A DNA stretch of 64,000 nucleotides from Pelargonium cotyledonis (taxonomy: Eukaryota > Streptophyta > Magnoliopsida > Geraniales > Geraniaceae): contig JAYMTA010000006.1 of NCBI GenBank assembly GCA_036897625.1, positions 97,647-161,646 of the forward strand, read 5' to 3'. This document shows positions 13,201-25,400 of this stretch, piece after piece; the stretch's first letter is position 1, and each line of letters opens with the position of its first letter. The position numbers and the translations under genes were made by a program. The notes under the pieces were generated by a model that did not search any database, was not told the DNA's origin, and worked only from the letters and a program-made list of their open reading frames with translations.

Positions 13201-16200
13201 GATTTCATAGCTTTTGAACAGTAGCTTTATTTGTTGCTATTGACTAATTGTATTTGTAATTCGCGAGCTAGAATTTTTACTTTTATAGTATAGGAACTTA
13301 TTGAAAATCTTAGACTTAATTCAAGCAAAGTTTCTCGTGGATAAAACCGTGTTGTTAGTGAATCCCCCTTTTTAACTGGTATAAATATTCTGGGAAAGGT
13401 CCCAAGTCAAATAAGTAAATTATCCAAAGAGATCTAAATAGAGCAATTAATCTTAAGGTATGAATAGTTTGAGCTTCGTTTTTACAGTAAATTCTATAAA
13501 ACTTTATTTCAAAAAATGCCCAACTGAATACCCGTGAAGTTAAGTAAGAGTTTAATACTTTATGTCTAAAATGTCTTTGTTTCTTAAATGAGATGAAAAC
13601 TCAGTTAATAACTATATTACTAGCAATAGTAAGGTCAGACTCAGCGCGGGGCATTCCCCACCTCAGAATTATATCCTTTCACTCTCTGTACTATTTAACT
13701 AGTCAAATATTGGAAACGTTTTATTGATTGAACGGAAGCCCTTGTCTTTTTATTCAAAAGGTAGTTTTTCGAACATAACTTGTATTTGTTTGTATTCTAG
13801 GATTCTTTAGCTGAAAAGTTTCCTACCAACCTCAAGAAACCCAGCAGATATACTAAGCCTGAACATTTTGTCTTAGCTTAACAAACAAAAAGGTTCCATA
13901 GGAGCGCTTCTTACCGGTGCTAAAGCACTCCAAATTGGATATATTTTATCTATTTTTTGTACTAGACCCCTCAAATCAAATTAAAATACCTACAGAATCT
14001 CTCTAAAAAGCTACCGTGATAACGGAATATAACTCTTGCGTTTTTAGAAAAACAGAGTGGTGCTTTCCATGCCCAAGTTAGTATAGTCGAAGTACCCTGC
14101 GCTGCTCAGGTAAAACAGGAATTTGAAAGATTCAGAGGTAAAAGAGTTTTCTTGCTTTTACACGAATTAGGAGCTGTTGATATAGCCTTATCCAGCTTTC
14201 ATAAAGTAAGAGATACGCTTAATTAATAATTGGTCGAACACAAAAAAAAGCATTTAATGACTCCTACTTCAGATTTGGGGATTCATATAATTTTTGATTT
14301 GTTTTTAAGAACTAAAATGAGTAAAAAACTATCATATCTCATATGTATATTAATTTTTAATCTAGAGTGGTTCACTTTTTGTGTTAGTAATGCATGCTAC
14401 TCGCTAAATAATATAAAAGCTACAACAAAGATTTATCCTAGTTCCTGAATCCAGCAAACTCTTAGTTATTACAGTCCTTAGAAAATCAACAGCACTGCAA
14501 CCGGAAGACATCTTGTCGTTTAACCTAACTAGTTCTATTCATACTTTTTCTTAAAGCTAGATCGAACTTTTCCAGGATTTGTTGGGTTGATGTCAATCAA
14601 AGTTCGTTTTTATTATATTCTTTTTAAAGGCACTCAAACCCTTGTTCATCGGCGGGGTGTGCTTTGCTTTTGGGTCAATTACAGCTTTACCTTATTAGTA
14701 ATAGCCTTGTACGTTTATTTAGATGTCTAACTATTCTATATAAACGATTCCTTTGTCTAGCAACTTTGACGGAAAGTTAGTAAAACATAAGTGTTTTCTT
14801 ATACTGGTTAAACAAGTCTAAAATGGGTTTACCCTAACAGAAAAAACTTGGTAGGGAGTTTTATTGCTTGGATTCAAAGTAAAAGCCAGTTAGCTAAGGA
14901 AGAAAGGGTGCGTGTAAACTAGTCTAGTTAACTGCTAAATCCAACTTTGTTGCTTTCGCTCTATAACGAAGAGTTAAAGGCTTCCAAATCTATTTAGTGC
15001 GTGCGGTCACAAAGACATGATATATAGCTCATTAACCAAAGGAAAGTTATCGCATCAAAGCAGGAAAACTCCCCGACTAGACTTCTATAAAAAAGGGTCT
15101 AAAACCAATGCTGAAAGGGGTTTTTGAAGGAGTGTTAATATACCAAAACCTCTTACAAGCAATACTTATGGCGGAAATACTCTCCCAATCTACTAAGGAT
15201 GCAGCTGTCATAAAAAGAGAGTCTATCTTGAAGTGTTTTTTGGAAGGTAAAGAAATTTAAGCACCGGGTAACAAAAATTATACAATCTAATTCAAATATT
15301 GTATTAAACACAGGGATCCCGACTGTGTTTATAAGAGGGAGACTTACTAATGGGGGCTGTTAAAGGATTCAATCCTGAAATAAAGTTCTTTTTTTTTCTT
15401 TCTTTGAGGAACTCCTCCCAGAGACGCTCTCGCACATTTCTAGTGTATTCTAGAATATATTGTTTTCCTCTTCTTCCTCTTAAAAAGTCACTAATTATGG
15501 AATATATTCAACTTAAGTAGTACTAAGGGGTACTTGGATAGCGCGAAGACTATAAGTATAAGAGGCCCCGTAATAGCAAGAGGCATCTCTGAGTTTACAC
15601 TTTTTTTTCCAAAATCTAAATTGATTAAACCTATCCCGAATATAGAGGAGGACTCTTCAACTCTTAGCGAAACCCTTATTTGTTAAAGTACTTAGTATAT
15701 AAAAAACCGATAAAAAGCAAATATTGCTGTCTATGTTGGTAAATATAAGAATCTCGTGTGACTTTATTTTAAAATATATATATAGTAATAAAGTGTTCGT
15801 ATAGCTCAGCTGATTAGAATCAAATAACTAGGAAAAAGACTGAAGCACTCGCTTATTCAATATTAAAGAATAAAGAGGAACCCGGTTAATAACATTTAGT
15901 GTAGACACCCGGATATTAGTCAGTCCGGTGTTTAGTAAATTCAGCTTCCGCGGACATATGCTCCTATATTCGAGAATTTTTTTCAGTAGGTAATAAACAA
16001 GAGATAATTAAGAATTCTTTTTGATATCCACATCATGAGTAATAGCAGGGTATTAAAAAAGAATTCTCGAAAATGTAGTCTCATTCAAAGAAGTTAGTCG
16101 GGTATTTCTTAACAAGGGATTGCGCAAAGTATAATAAGCCCTCAAGAAGAAGACTTCTTGATCAATATCTAAAGTATTCTATATCGGGTAAGGTTCTTGG

Positions 16201-19200
16201 TAATTAAAGTTTCAAAGTTCTAATTTAATATACACTGAGAGCCAGTATATTTCCTTAAGCCTAAAAGCCAGTTCTATAATTCCTCAGTTAGACTAAAAAC
16301 TAAAAAAAGGGTCTCTTTTCATAAAAACGACATGGGTCTCTCGTCTAGACCTCGGTTGGAATTCGAGGAATGAGAGTGGGGTTGAAGAGAGAACAGGGTA
16401 TCCACTCAATTCAATTTATTAAAATGTCCCGAAAGTTCTAGTAAAGTTAATCTTATTTAGTAAATAGTAGCTTCGAGGTTAGCGCCCCTTATAATTTAGG
16501 GGGGGGGATCCCCATATCAGAGTCCAGCATGGGGCAATTTCGCGCTAGAGTAGAGACTTAGGCTGGAATTGACTTGTCCATAGTATCCTTTTTTAGTGTA
16601 AAGTTTTCTTCAGCGTTAACTTTTACGATGAACTCGTAGACCTTTACATATAGGTACAAAGTTTGTAGAGGATCAATTTTGTTTTACTTTATACAGAATC
16701 AAATCAGACGCATCGGTATAACAAAACTAGAGACTAAGTAGCTTTGGGATAGCTGTTGCACGGATTACTTACTCGGTTCATACCCCGATTCTTTAAGGAG
16801 GTTCTTCGTTCTATTGTTTTAGCTTTAGGTAATGAGCATCTTGCTGAGTACTTTCAAGAGCAAGAGTAGAGATTTCATAATACCAATCTGTAGGTGGTGA
16901 GAACAGAACGGGCAAGAGCTCCCATTTATTATCGAAAAAGCATTATTTATATTATTTAGGATTTTTGTAATATGATTTAAGAAGAAATGGAACCACAACG
17001 AGACGAGGGGGCTCTTTTTGGCAGTAAGATTTCATAGGTTTAAAGTTAGATTTATTTACCAAGAATTACCCTTTGAGAGTCAATCTTTTGCTTTATTTTG
17101 GTTTTAGGCTAGACAAGGTATATTATAGGTTCGCTTTCTTTTTGCTTCTTCTGTATTCCGAGAAGGGTACGCACCACTAACGATATGAACTATTGGCATG
17201 CTTAGCTTACTATTTATTAGCTCTATAACTTCATCAAAAGGAATTTTCTTCTGGGATTTTAAGTTCATGAATGAGAAACCTCATATAAGGCTACTGGGGA
17301 TACCCTGGAAAATAGGGGCACTCTAGTTAAAGTGTAACTACTTTCTTAGGAGGAAGACTTTATTCATAAGTATACATTAGGAAGCTTTTTAGGGCCGATA
17401 TTTCATATCTTTTAGAATTCAAATCGCCTGCAAGTAAGGGAATCCTTACTTATTTATAATCCATAATGCACTCCGTTTTTATTCAGTCTAAGGGGTACCC
17501 CGCAATTGGTAGCAAGTTAATCCTTTTTTGTTTTTGATAAAAAAACTACAGAATAGTTTTAGCTTTTTTATTATGGCACAAGGATCGCTAAAAGTCAAAC
17601 AAATCTAGGTCTATTATTTATTTTGTATAAATACGTGAAGAGATACCGCCGAAAAGAACAAGGTAACAACAGGATGAATTCTATATTTGCTTTGTATCTT
17701 GAAGGGTTACTGTTTCTCTCTTAATGTAATATTATCCCCTACCCGGCAATCTTATAATATTCAAGTAGAAAACCATTAAAGTCGCATATCGCACAATCTC
17801 GGAACGCGGGGGTACAATTCTAGTACCTTAACCTACCCTTTCTTAATCTAGAGTGACTCGTACCTAGTTAGTATAAGGGCACTTACTCGTATTTCATATT
17901 TATTTTCTGTATACTTTATACGACTTTATTAAGGATTTAAAATTAAGCATAGGGAAAATTATATCACAACACTCAGATAATCGAATAGAGAGAATAAATT
18001 TCCTTTATATTATATGTGCGGATTATATAGTGTAATGACCGATACATAGGTGAGACCCACCGAATCTAAGTCGAAATTACTTTTGTGTTAACCCAAGTTA
18101 TTGTACTCTTCTCTCCTCTTTATACAAGCTGTAATAGAAGATTTTAGTACAGCCCTAATATTATAACGAAGCCTAGTACATTAAAACTTGTTTACATATG
18201 ATTTTACATCAGTTACAGTACTAGCCTCTTATATTTCTCACTACAAGAGATTTGGTTATAAGCATTTTCTAGCGTCTATTATTTCCGCTTTTAATAAAGC
18301 AGGAGTTTAAGAACTGGTGGTTTCTCGTATAAATTTATTCTATCTATCCTACGTGAGTTAAGCATTCAATATAGATATGTATATAGAATAGCGCTAAAAG
18401 AGCGTACTCGTTTGGTATTCTGCTCCTAGGTGGTTTCCCGCTTTTTAGAAAAAGGAAAAAGTCTAGTTAAGTGTTCTAACTCATAAAAACCCTTATCTTG
18501 TAGTAAAAATGGATGCCTATCTCTTACTCTTAGGAGGGCTGTTAGGCCTAGCATATTTATATAAGCTATAACAGTTACCGGAAACCTTGGAATAGCTTCG
18601 ACCATTCAGATATTTAATCACAGGCAAGCTAGTAGAATACATATTCAATAGGAGAAAAAATCCCGATGTCCAAGCAATTGAGTAAGCTTATTTAAAAGAT
18701 AAATTAAATAATTTATTCTAAAGGTCTCGCGTGCAAGAATTTGAGGTTTTCAAGAATAAGGAATCCCTTAGGGGCCCCCTATCCAAGTGCGGTAATACCT
18801 TTTTTTCCTTATACTAGTAAAACAAATTATCAACTATACCCAAGGTGTGCAGAATTCGGGAGTATACTGATAGACTTTACTACATTCCTTTTATGCACTT
18901 ATAATAAGACCAGATTCCTACAAAATGAATTGTGTAATAAAATGACTTTATATACTATGTAGACTAATAAAATTTTACCGCAATCTATAAACTCATTAGA
19001 GCCGCAACTCTCCTAAAAAATCTATTAGAGATATTGGAATTTAAGAATCAGATTTTTACTCTACTATTTTACCGAAAAATAGAATACTCTTGCATTCAAT
19101 ACCCCGTCCCAATTCTTTTGGTTGGTAGGGGTGTTTTAGTTATACAACCTAATTAGGGTCCCCGTATTTATTATACTCACAGTCCCTTAAAAAACTTTGT

Positions 19201-19925
19201 CAACTATCTACAATGAAAGGGCTACAGAAAATCTGAATGCCTTGCTTCTGGTGTATAATATTAAAGAGATTCTGCAGTTTGATCTTAGTACTCTGCGTTT
19301 TCTTTCCTATTATTATAGAAATTTTGACTCGAAAAATTAATAAGGGATTCTTGTACATTGCATATTAGATTTTGGGTATCCAGTTTATTTTATGGGGATT
19401 CCCGGTTAGTAAACTTAAGACTCTCCTTATTTATTATGAAATTAGGGATCTCTTATAATATAACACCTGCTTTATTGTTATAATTAAGGCTTTGTCCTTT
19501 AACTTTAAAAAGCTGTGTCATAAATATATAGATACAAATTCTTTGAAGGAAGAGAATCTCATACTCGATTTGACTTGAAGAATTCCTAAAGGCAGTCAAT
19601 TTCTCACCGAAAAGCCCTAATTGATTGTAGCTCAGTAGGTAGTAGAGGGGGAAAATAGAACCCAATTTCTAAATAAGTATATACGGAATTCTTGGATTGA
19701 AGGGCACTTAAAGTTGGAACAAAATCACTTAAATAGAATAAACTGTATGTATATCTAATAGGTGCTTAGCTGCACGAAGAAGAGAAAGAGGAGTATTTCC
19801 CTGTCGTTTACAGAGTTGAGAAAGCTCACCCTACATATCCGTAAGTGCAACTCAATGGGTCGGGGTATTTATTATCGTTGTTAAGAACTATCACATCCTA
19901 ACCTTTTCGTCATCATCCTTCCATT
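10285..19925. other. Gene desert, section 3
   Basis: No gene seen. Open frames are 73 codons or shorter. Isolated D-arm-like pieces occur at about 15801-15815 (ATAGCTCAGCTGATTAG) and 19624-19643 (TGTAGCTCAGTAGGTAG) on the plus strand without the rest of a tRNA. A block at 15674-15695 resembles 50627-50648. Confidence 0.55.
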
Positions 19926-19928
19926 ACC

Positions 19929-20010
19929 GAGATCTTGGCTGTAGATAGAATGAGAACAGGACTTTAACCCATGACTTGAGATTAAAGAGAGCTCCGATCT
20001 AACCACAAGA
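19929..20010 (-). repeat. tRNA-like dispersed repeat, copy 2
   Basis: Compared on the plus strand with 63911-63990: GAGATCTTGG is exact in both, the 27-base block at 19957-19983 matches 63934-63960 at 24 of 27 positions, and a GATCTaACCAc block follows in both. The minus strand looks like a tRNA with D arm GTGGTTAGATC, a TTTAATCTC anticodon region and T arm CATGGGTTAAAGTCCTG; the isotype most resembled is Lys. It has no gene neighbours. Confidence 0.55.
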
Positions 20011-20014
20011 AACA

Positions 20015-22080
20015 AGCCGAGGCCCCTAAGTTTACTTTCTTAACTCCTTTCTATTATAGGTAAGAAAAAAAGACATTACATGACCAAAATCCCGAACTAA
20101 TTAACCACTTATCAGATTATAAGCAAATAAAGCATTCCTAAACTTAAGAGACCGAAAAAGTACGTCTTCTAGTAGGACTCAAGCTTAAGTAAAGGGAGCC
20201 CTTATAAACGGAAAAATAAAGACTTAGGAATACCACTTAACTTACTGTGGTAGGCAAAGATTTGTATTTAAGATATTTGATTCATCAGATATTATGGATA
20301 GTAACGAAGGAATATCTTACTTGATGAATATCCTTTATAATAGGAAGTTCTTACTAGTGGAGTATGAAGATTAAGTGGATTGCTATAAAGGAATCGGGGC
20401 TTCCTTTTCCAGATACTTGTGACCCCTATAAAAAGAGTCTATTTGAAACAAAAGACGTAGTTGTCTATTTAAGATGAAGCTAAGTATTGGGCTTTATAAT
20501 ACCGTACCTATAAGAAGAATATCTTATAACATTCAATCTTGACTTGAAAATGGGGCTCCGGTTATATGAGACTAAACCAGGTTTACTCGAATAAAGAAAG
20601 AGGTACAAGTAGGGGGCTCCCTAGCGAATAGGACAGGATTATCTAGCAATTGGGTTTGACAATGGAGAGTAAATCACAATAGGATTCGGAAGCATATGAT
20701 ATCTCCAGCAAGAAACTTCAGTGGGTCATCGTGTAGTATACGTGGTAAAGCACAGATTCTATAAACACAAGCCTAAAGGGAATCTTACAACCCCGATAAA
20801 AGGAGGTTAAGACTCATATTACTATTGGAATGCTTCCTGCAACTCACAAACGATTTCTCCTTGTATCTGTATGCTAGTATCGCAGTCTTATAACCTTGGT
20901 TGCTTTTAAGTTAAACAGCTAATACCAACTTATTTCTCCTTTGTCTTTACACAAATACGAGTCCTCGCTAGTACTCGAGTAAAGTATGTTTTTCGCGTGA
21001 TGATACAGATTGGATTCTTAAAATTCGTATGGAAGTCAAGAGGTTAAAGAAAAAATCCTTTGTATACAAGGGATCCCCCTAATTCTATCAACAGCAAAGA
21101 CTCTCTGTAACTTACTATCAAGTATTTCAGTTAGGTTTCTCAGCAAGTAAACTTATGCAGAATATATTTTCTTTTGTTGTTAATCTGGAAAGCATTCCTT
21201 AATATTCCTCAATTTACTTAACAGTACTTACAAAAACTAATTTCTCATAAGGGAATAACCTAAATTAAAAAAAAAGGATAAAATACTAGATAGAAATTAA
21301 TTCTTATTAGATATACTTTGCTTTTTTGTAAAGTAACAAGAAAAGGGATTCGTTATATACATATACAATCATAAAACAATAGTAATATGAAGACACTTTA
21401 TAACGCTCAAGTTCACATGTCCCGGCATAACTATAATACTTAAAATGAGCTCTTCTACTCAGTGTATTCCAGTATAATGTCAAAATCCCTCCTTTTTGTA
21501 CATTTTTGATCGAGCTTCCTTAGGAGAAAGCAGGTTTAGGACTATGAACGAACATGACTTGAACCTATGACTTACGATAAAGTATTAAAACCCTAAAAAG
21601 TCAAAATGTTAGATGCCCCCTCACGGGTAGAATTGCGTGAAAATGGGATCTCAAAAGTCCGCGGTAAAGACTTGCTTTTCACAAAGAAAATACTGAGGAG
21701 CTAAACCACCCATATAGGACAATAGGAACCTAGGAATGAGCCAAGTAAGATCTCGAAAGTTAAAAGTTATAAGACTTGAGAGAATAAAGTATAACAAGAT
21801 CAGACTTCGGGAGCTGGGAAGAGAGTCGGTGAGCTGTAACGTAAAGATCTTCGTAGAAGTTGGATGTTTTGCCACTAAGTTACTAAGAAAGGGATACTTG
21901 ATCAAAAAAGGGAGGATTACTAGTCAAATCTGGTACATTTCTGTTCACTTTCTCTATGCAAGGAATTGCCATTTTTTTGGAGAGCCCATAGCCATATAAA
22001 ACTCGTACCTATTTAATTCAGATTTCCTTGCTATTGTACCTAAGTTAACTCGATCTAGTAGCTCTCTCACTTTCTTCAGA
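20015..22080. other. Gene desert, section 4
   Basis: No recognisable gene. A T-arm-like GACTTGAACCTATGAC lies at about 21551. Overlapping open frames on both strands (84 codons minus, 87 codons plus, 21651-21999) have no known domain and are about as long as chance allows in this much A+T-rich DNA. Confidence 0.5.
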
Positions 22081-22400
22081 CAAGCCAGCTAAAGCATCCC
22101 AATCTAGTCCAACTGTCTTAACTGATCGGACAGTAATGGTTCTTTCCCATACCGATTGACCTATCGATTGGAAATCACTCAATAATCCAACCCTGTCCAT
22201 CAACCAACCCTTAGCTCCCAATCAATCACCAACTAACCTAACCTTCGGAGCTAACCTATACGCTCCTCTTCACTGTGTTCAATCTTCAAGGCAAGCTAAC
22301 TCCTTCTCTTCGTCCAAACTAAAGCCATCCCTCAAACAAAATCTAGAGCCAACCTGCAAGCTCAAGACAACTCCTCAGCTCAGTTACTTCAGGACTTTGG
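22081..22400 (+). repeat. Diverged copy of the cox1 upstream region, rearranged
   Basis: 22235-22290 reads GAGCTAACC then CTCCTCTTCACTGTGTTCAA, and 22363-22393 reads CAAGACAACTCCTCAG then GTTACTTCAG; both match the minus-strand sequence at 60335-60241 in order. 22081-22136 (CAAG, CTAAAGC, CCCAA, ACTGATCGG in order) matches the part nearer cox1, so here the two parts are in swapped order. 22120-22350 is also very poor in G on the plus strand. No gene is visible. Confidence 0.6.
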
Positions 22401-25400
22401 GGAATGGCAACTAAACCTGTTACTCAAGGACACGAAAGAATAAATTTATAGTTTGTTAAGTAAGGGACAGATACTCTGTTAATAATTTCTCTGTTAAGTT
22501 AGAATGAGGTAAGATTTCATACACGATATTAAGAAATATGAGGGACTCTGACTATCCTTTGTGTTAGGACATAGCAGTTTCCTTTAGCATGGGCCCTTGG
22601 ATGTCCTTAAAATTTGGTCAAGTTAGTTAATTCATAATTAAGTAGGATCCAAAAATTGAATTAATTAAGAAAAAATTAGTGTTACACATCAAAATCTCTA
22701 GTACAATTACAAATTCTGAGAGGACTTTTTTTCCGTGCACTGTCGAGTCCCGCCAATAATAGTAAAAGGCTTTGTCTTTTCTAGTATGTTTAGTTTCTGG
22801 ACTCCCTTTAGAAATCTAAAAGAGAAAAAGGATCTCCCGACATTCTGGATTTCTATGGTAAAACCAACTTTACAGACATATAATGTTTCAAAAAACAAGA
22901 TCCTCAAAAAAGGTATTCTTTTCAACAGCGCTTTTGTAAGACAAGCCAACTCTTTACAAGTTACAGGTACAGAAAAATCTAAAAGGCAGGCTACGGTAAT
23001 CGCTAAGTACACCTTATAAAAATAAGTAGAGGAGGGCCCCTTTATGGTAAAGTCCCGGGATTACAGATGAGTTCTACCACAAACTTTAGTCCATAAATTT
23101 CTATCTATTTCGATCTCAAGATCAATAAAAAAGGGGGGTATGGTATACAGAAAGCTGCTAGAATAGGATACGAGTAATCAGCATTACAAGTATAGCTCTG
23201 AAGATTGAAAAAGTTATAGGTATTAAAAAGTCTAAGATCTGGGGAAGGTAATTCATTTCTTATTTAATTCAAAGAAAGCTTTCTTAGTTTAAAATAAAGG
23301 GAGAGAAGAGAGGTTTCCAGTTTCTAATTTTTTAGTTTAAAAGGTATCTTTTAAGTAAGTGGTAGGCTGTGCTTTTCTACAACTTTTATAACCAATAAAG
23401 AAGGGATATCCATTTCCTTTTTGTACTAAAACCAAGCAATAATTCACTAATATAATAAAGTAGAATTTTATTCCAAAAAAGAAGTACGAAATCGGGATCT
23501 TATTAATAAAAATAGGCTGTTGATAAGCTTTCAATAAGTATTTAACTGTAACCAAATTATTCCTTAAATTATAACTAGACTACTAGAGGTGTGCTAACTA
23601 AGAAGAATCCCTGTTTATAGGATCTTCTTTTGCTTTCTAACTGGATTTACTGACATAACTAAGGCAATTAATTTGGCAAGTCCTTCCTTAAAAATTCCGA
23701 TAAATTTATACCCTGGGTTACGAATAACCTTATATTCCGTGTCAGGGTTTGACATAATTAAGTACCCTGCGCCCCAAACCTATAAGGGAGTTCCTCCTTT
23801 TTGGCTCGGAAGTCTCTATCAAGTCTTAAATCTAATAGTAATATAACGGTCGAGACCGAGGAAATCTCCTAGTTCCAATCCAACGTTTACAATATCCTTG
23901 ACGGAGAATATACTACTAAACAGATTTTCTTTTTTATATAACTATTTCTTTATCTGCTTTTCCTTTCGACGGAAGGGGTTCCTGCATTACCAAGTACCAA
24001 CTGAGAGGAAGTTGATATCTAAACTAGCGCACTCACTTTATATTTATAAGAGGATTCAACTTCAGCGAATCAACTAGATACCAGACGCTTTATACTAAGA
24101 TAATTAGTTTGACATTTTCAAGGGGACCCCTTTAGGAAACTTTTTGTAAGGAGAAACTCTTATCTTACTCTGTTACTGTACTCTGGTTTTAGAGATGTTT
24201 AGGATTAAGACCAAGTTTCTATTTCTAAGTTTAGTAAGGAAGTAAGAAGACTCAAAAGCAGGTATAGCTATTTAAGACAGGTACGCGGGAAGATAGGTTT
24301 GGGTAGTTTTCTTCAATTCCAGTTGTTATAGTTAAGGGTTTAGCTACACAAAGAGGGTGCAAGAGGTATCGCTCTAAAACAAGGTCTAGGGATTTTTAAG
24401 AAAGTTATGAAAGAAAGTAGACGTTGGCAATAAAGTATGCGGATATATTCATAATTACAGTATAAACTTAACCTTCCTCCGTTATACTACGGTCGGTAAG
24501 AATAACCTTTACAAGACTCTATAAGGCGCGGTAGCCCTCTGGTACCTAAGACAGTGGGAACTTAATAAGTAAGACTAATACAAAACTATAATAATTCTAA
24601 GAATACTAGTACAAGATTTCCTAGCTACAGTAAGAGTAGGGCTCGTAAGAGGGGAAGTCTAGCTGCTAAGACCCAACTACGGAAGACTAAGGAAGGTGTT
24701 TGGTCAAGAGTTAGGCTTTCAAGAAGGGTTTCCTATGCTATATTTACTTGATTCTAATGTGGGAACAGCTCTCATCAGCTATGATTTACCTGACTTTGTA
24801 CTAAGGAAAAGGGAGGCGTGCCTCACAAGTCGTTTACATGGAGGAGCTAGAATTTAGATAAAAAGAGGGCTTAAAAAGAGGAGGCACGGGCAGTAACACA
24901 AGAAAATAAATAAAGAAAGTTTTTTTCTAAACTAAGAAGGGCCTTTAAAAGGTGTAGGACAACGGAGGAAGGGGAAGGTAGTAAGACTTCTAACTTTATT
25001 TTAGAGAGCTTGACTTAAAAGAAATTTCCCTGGTTTTTATTTAGATTAGAGACCCTTGTTTATTGCTGGATATTCTAAGCAGCTAATAACCTACTTTTCC
25101 TGGAAAAGGTTTGTCTGGAATTATTAAAAAAACCAGAATACCTGTATCTCCACGGAGTGGATCCTTTAATAGGTAGCAAAATATAGGACCAGGATACACC
25201 TTTTACTCATCAAAACTGAAGCTTATTAGTCCAGTTACTGACTAAAAAGCACAAGACAAGGAACTTGAGCTCTAAGTAGTAATATTGGAGTTTGCTTACA
25301 TTTGGTTTTAAACCTCCCGTCCCCCACAATGCACTAGACGAAAAGGACATTTAAGGAATGGTTTTTGCTATCAAGGTAGCTTACCACAGACTCAATTTAG

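Noticed and set aside
16499-16508. Run of G followed by GATCCCC
   Set aside because: A short homopolymer with a small palindrome; nothing links it to a function.
21651-21999. Overlapping frames of 84 and 87 codons near a tRNA-like trace
   Set aside because: Unrecognised products and no conserved neighbour; treated as chance.
22707-23019. Overlapping open frames of 94 codons (plus) and 101 codons (minus)
   Set aside because: No recognisable domain or membrane pattern; open on both strands at once, which suggests chance absence of stops; such lengths are expected somewhere in 58 kb of random A+T-rich sequence.
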